This document shows, one piece after another, positions 62,940 through 64,000 of a stretch of DNA of 64,000 nt. The stretch's first letter is position 1. Every line of letters starts with the position of its first letter. Source of the stretch: Aureimonas ureilytica (GTDB lineage: Bacteria; Pseudomonadota; Alphaproteobacteria; Rhizobiales; Rhizobiaceae); assembly GCF_001475935.1 (NCBI RefSeq), contig NZ_LDQA01000040.1, forward strand, positions 1 through 64,000, written 5' to 3'. The notes beneath the pieces were generated by a model that was not told the DNA's origin, made no database searches, and saw nothing but the letters and a program-made list of their open reading frames with translations. Position numbers and translations under genes: made by a program.

Positions 62940-64000
62940 ATGCGCATGACGATGAAGTTGAAGCTTGGCGTCAGCTTTGCAGCCATCTTGGCCTTGACTG
63001 CGGCTGTCGGCTATATCGGCGTGCAAAGCTTGAGCGACAGCAACGGAACGTTCAAACGTTTCGTGGAGGCGCCGTTTGCGTTGAACAGCCAGACCGGCGA
63101 TATGGCCAAGGCCTTGTCCGATATTCGTCGCTCCGTGCTTCTGACCTTGGCGACCGACGACGAGACATCCGCCAATCAGGCCAAGAGAGATTATCAAAGC
63201 GCCTGGCAGGCCATCGATCGAAACATGGATTCGGCGTTCTCCATCATGGATGAAGCGGGTCGCCGGGAGTTCGCCGATCTGCGCCCCTCTCTCGACGCGC
63301 TGCGGCAAATCTCAGACGAAACCATCGCCACCGGCCTGAAATACGATGCCGGAGGCGCCAAGACCGCCTTCCGGTCCACCAACGAGTCCGTCGAGGCCTT
63401 GAAGGCGCGCCTGACAGCGCTCGGGCAGAGCAGCGGCCGCTCCGGCTCGGCGGACTGGCAGATCACCGCTCAGACCATCTTCAGCCTCATGGATCGCGCG
63501 CGTTCGGACACGGTCGGTGCCCTGTTGCTCGACAAGCAAACCGAGCTCGACAACCTGAGCGCGGATCTCGACAAGACCAACGGCCAGCTTGCGCAGGCTT
63601 GGGCGAAGCTCGAAACCCTGCTGGGGTCTGCGTCATCGGCCGAGGTCGCGGGTTTGCGCAACGGCTGGAACACGGCCTTCGCGGATTTTCGCGCCCAGGC
63701 CGATATCGGGCTCCAGAATCTCGGAGCCAAGATGGCGGACCTGATCGCCGACAAACTGGTTCCCGGAACCGAAGCGGCCGCCGCGCGGATCGACGCCCTG
63801 GACACACGGGGCGATCAGATGACGCAGGCATTCCTGACGGATTCCGATACGAGCTATAGATCGACGCGCAACCTTCTCATTCTGATCGTCGGCGCGGCCG
63901 TCCTGGCCGGTACGGCTGCCGCGGTGTGGATGGCCCTGTCCGTGTCGCGGGGTCTGTCGCGGTCCATCCATGTGGCGAGGACGATCGGCTCCGGCGACCT
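62940..64000 (+). CDS. Methyl-accepting chemotaxis protein-like receptor, 5' part
   Basis: 353 residues are seen before the window ends. One N-terminal membrane helix (about residues 7-27: KLGVSFAAILALTAAVGYIG), a helical periplasmic domain (about 30-300), and a second helix (about 302-325: LLILIVGAAVLAGTAAAVWM) leading to SVSRGLSRSIHVARTIGSGD, a HAMP-like start. The layout fits a chemoreceptor of the 4-helix-bundle (4HB) ligand-binding type. GAGGA 10 nt upstream supports the ATG at 62940; ATG 62946 and 62952 are alternatives. A signalling domain would be beyond the window. Confidence 0.8.
   Translation, partial: MRMTMKLKLGVSFAAILALTAAVGYIGVQSLSDSNGTFKRFVEAPFALNSQTGDMAKALSDIRRSVLLTLATDDETSANQAKRDYQSAWQAIDRNMDSAFSIMDEAGRREFADLRPSLDALRQISDETIATGLKYDAGGAKTAFRSTNESVEALKARLTALGQSSGRSGSADWQITAQTIFSLMDRARSDTVGALLLDKQTELDNLSADLDKTNGQLAQAWAKLETLLGSASSAEVAGLRNGWNTAFADFRAQADIGLQNLGAKMADLIADKLVPGTEAAAARIDALDTRGDQMTQAFLTDSDTSYRSTRNLLILIVGAAVLAGTAAAVWMALSVSRGLSRSIHVARTIGSGD

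Overview
The window is a GC-rich chromosomal segment from an alphaproteobacterium, most likely a member of the Hyphomicrobiales (Rhizobiales). The signs are a KdpFABC-DE potassium system, a ribbon-helix-helix regulator next to a PHB-depolymerase-type esterase, several ABC uptake operons with FadR- or TetR-type regulators, and dispersed GC-rich intergenic palindromes. I cannot name the genus from sequence alone. I see no rRNA, tRNA, CRISPR array, phage or intact insertion sequence. Both ends cut genes: a 2-oxoacid dehydrogenase E2 at the left and a chemotaxis-receptor-like gene at the right.

Layout. 1-8.7 kb: E2 acyltransferase 3' end; a RidA/TetR divergent pair with three operator-like palindromes; a tautomerase remnant; a DCC protein-DUF427-UbiB-like kinase operon; an RHH regulator with an esterase; a winged-helix-like protein; a PAS-GGDEF diguanylate cyclase. 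8.8-21.1 kb: a locus for four-carbon sugar acids. It has a minus-strand operon (FadR regulator, DenD-like dehydrogenase, SDR, sugar-type ABC importer) and a divergent plus-strand operon (FadR regulator, LtnD, OtnK, OtnC, OtnI). Together they predict uptake of erythronate/threonate and conversion to dihydroxyacetone phosphate plus CO2. 21.2-24.1 kb: cytochrome b561, anti-sigma factor, ECF sigma factor, a secreted COG4315-type repeat protein and a YceI protein. 24.4-32.7 kb: kdpFABCDE with an extra tiny membrane ORF ahead of kdpF. 33-33.7 kb: a secreted ParB-like-nuclease-domain protein.

33.7-46.0 kb: two divergent operons, each built on an NtaA/SnaA/DszA-type flavin monooxygenase. One has a MetNIQ-type importer. 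The other has a branched-chain (Liv-type) importer and a DszC-like acyl-CoA-dehydrogenase-fold enzyme. This looks like scavenging of organosulfur or N-containing organic compounds. 46-57.5 kb: a GST, a small acidic protein, an unusual MFS transporter fused to two N-terminal extracytoplasmic domains and followed by a GCS2-type ligase, a convergent PF04392-type binding protein with a SpoIIE phosphatase receptor, and two AraC regulators. 57.6-64 kb: a caspase-fold/C80-like orphan protein, an ABC-F ATPase, decayed remnants of a peptide-uptake locus, an HNH protein, an agmatinase and a chemoreceptor.

The most unusual signal is a family of intergenic repeat elements (about 60-165 bp, six clear copies and one possible). 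They share a core but have different, self-complementary arms. Three copies lie directly downstream of a solute-binding-protein gene in three separate ABC operons. One of these (43814-43972, 159 bp) is read in frame and gives a LivF-type ATPase an N-terminal extension of about 53 residues. The copy in the kdp region carries 20-bp terminal inverted repeats flanked by TTA, like a MITE.
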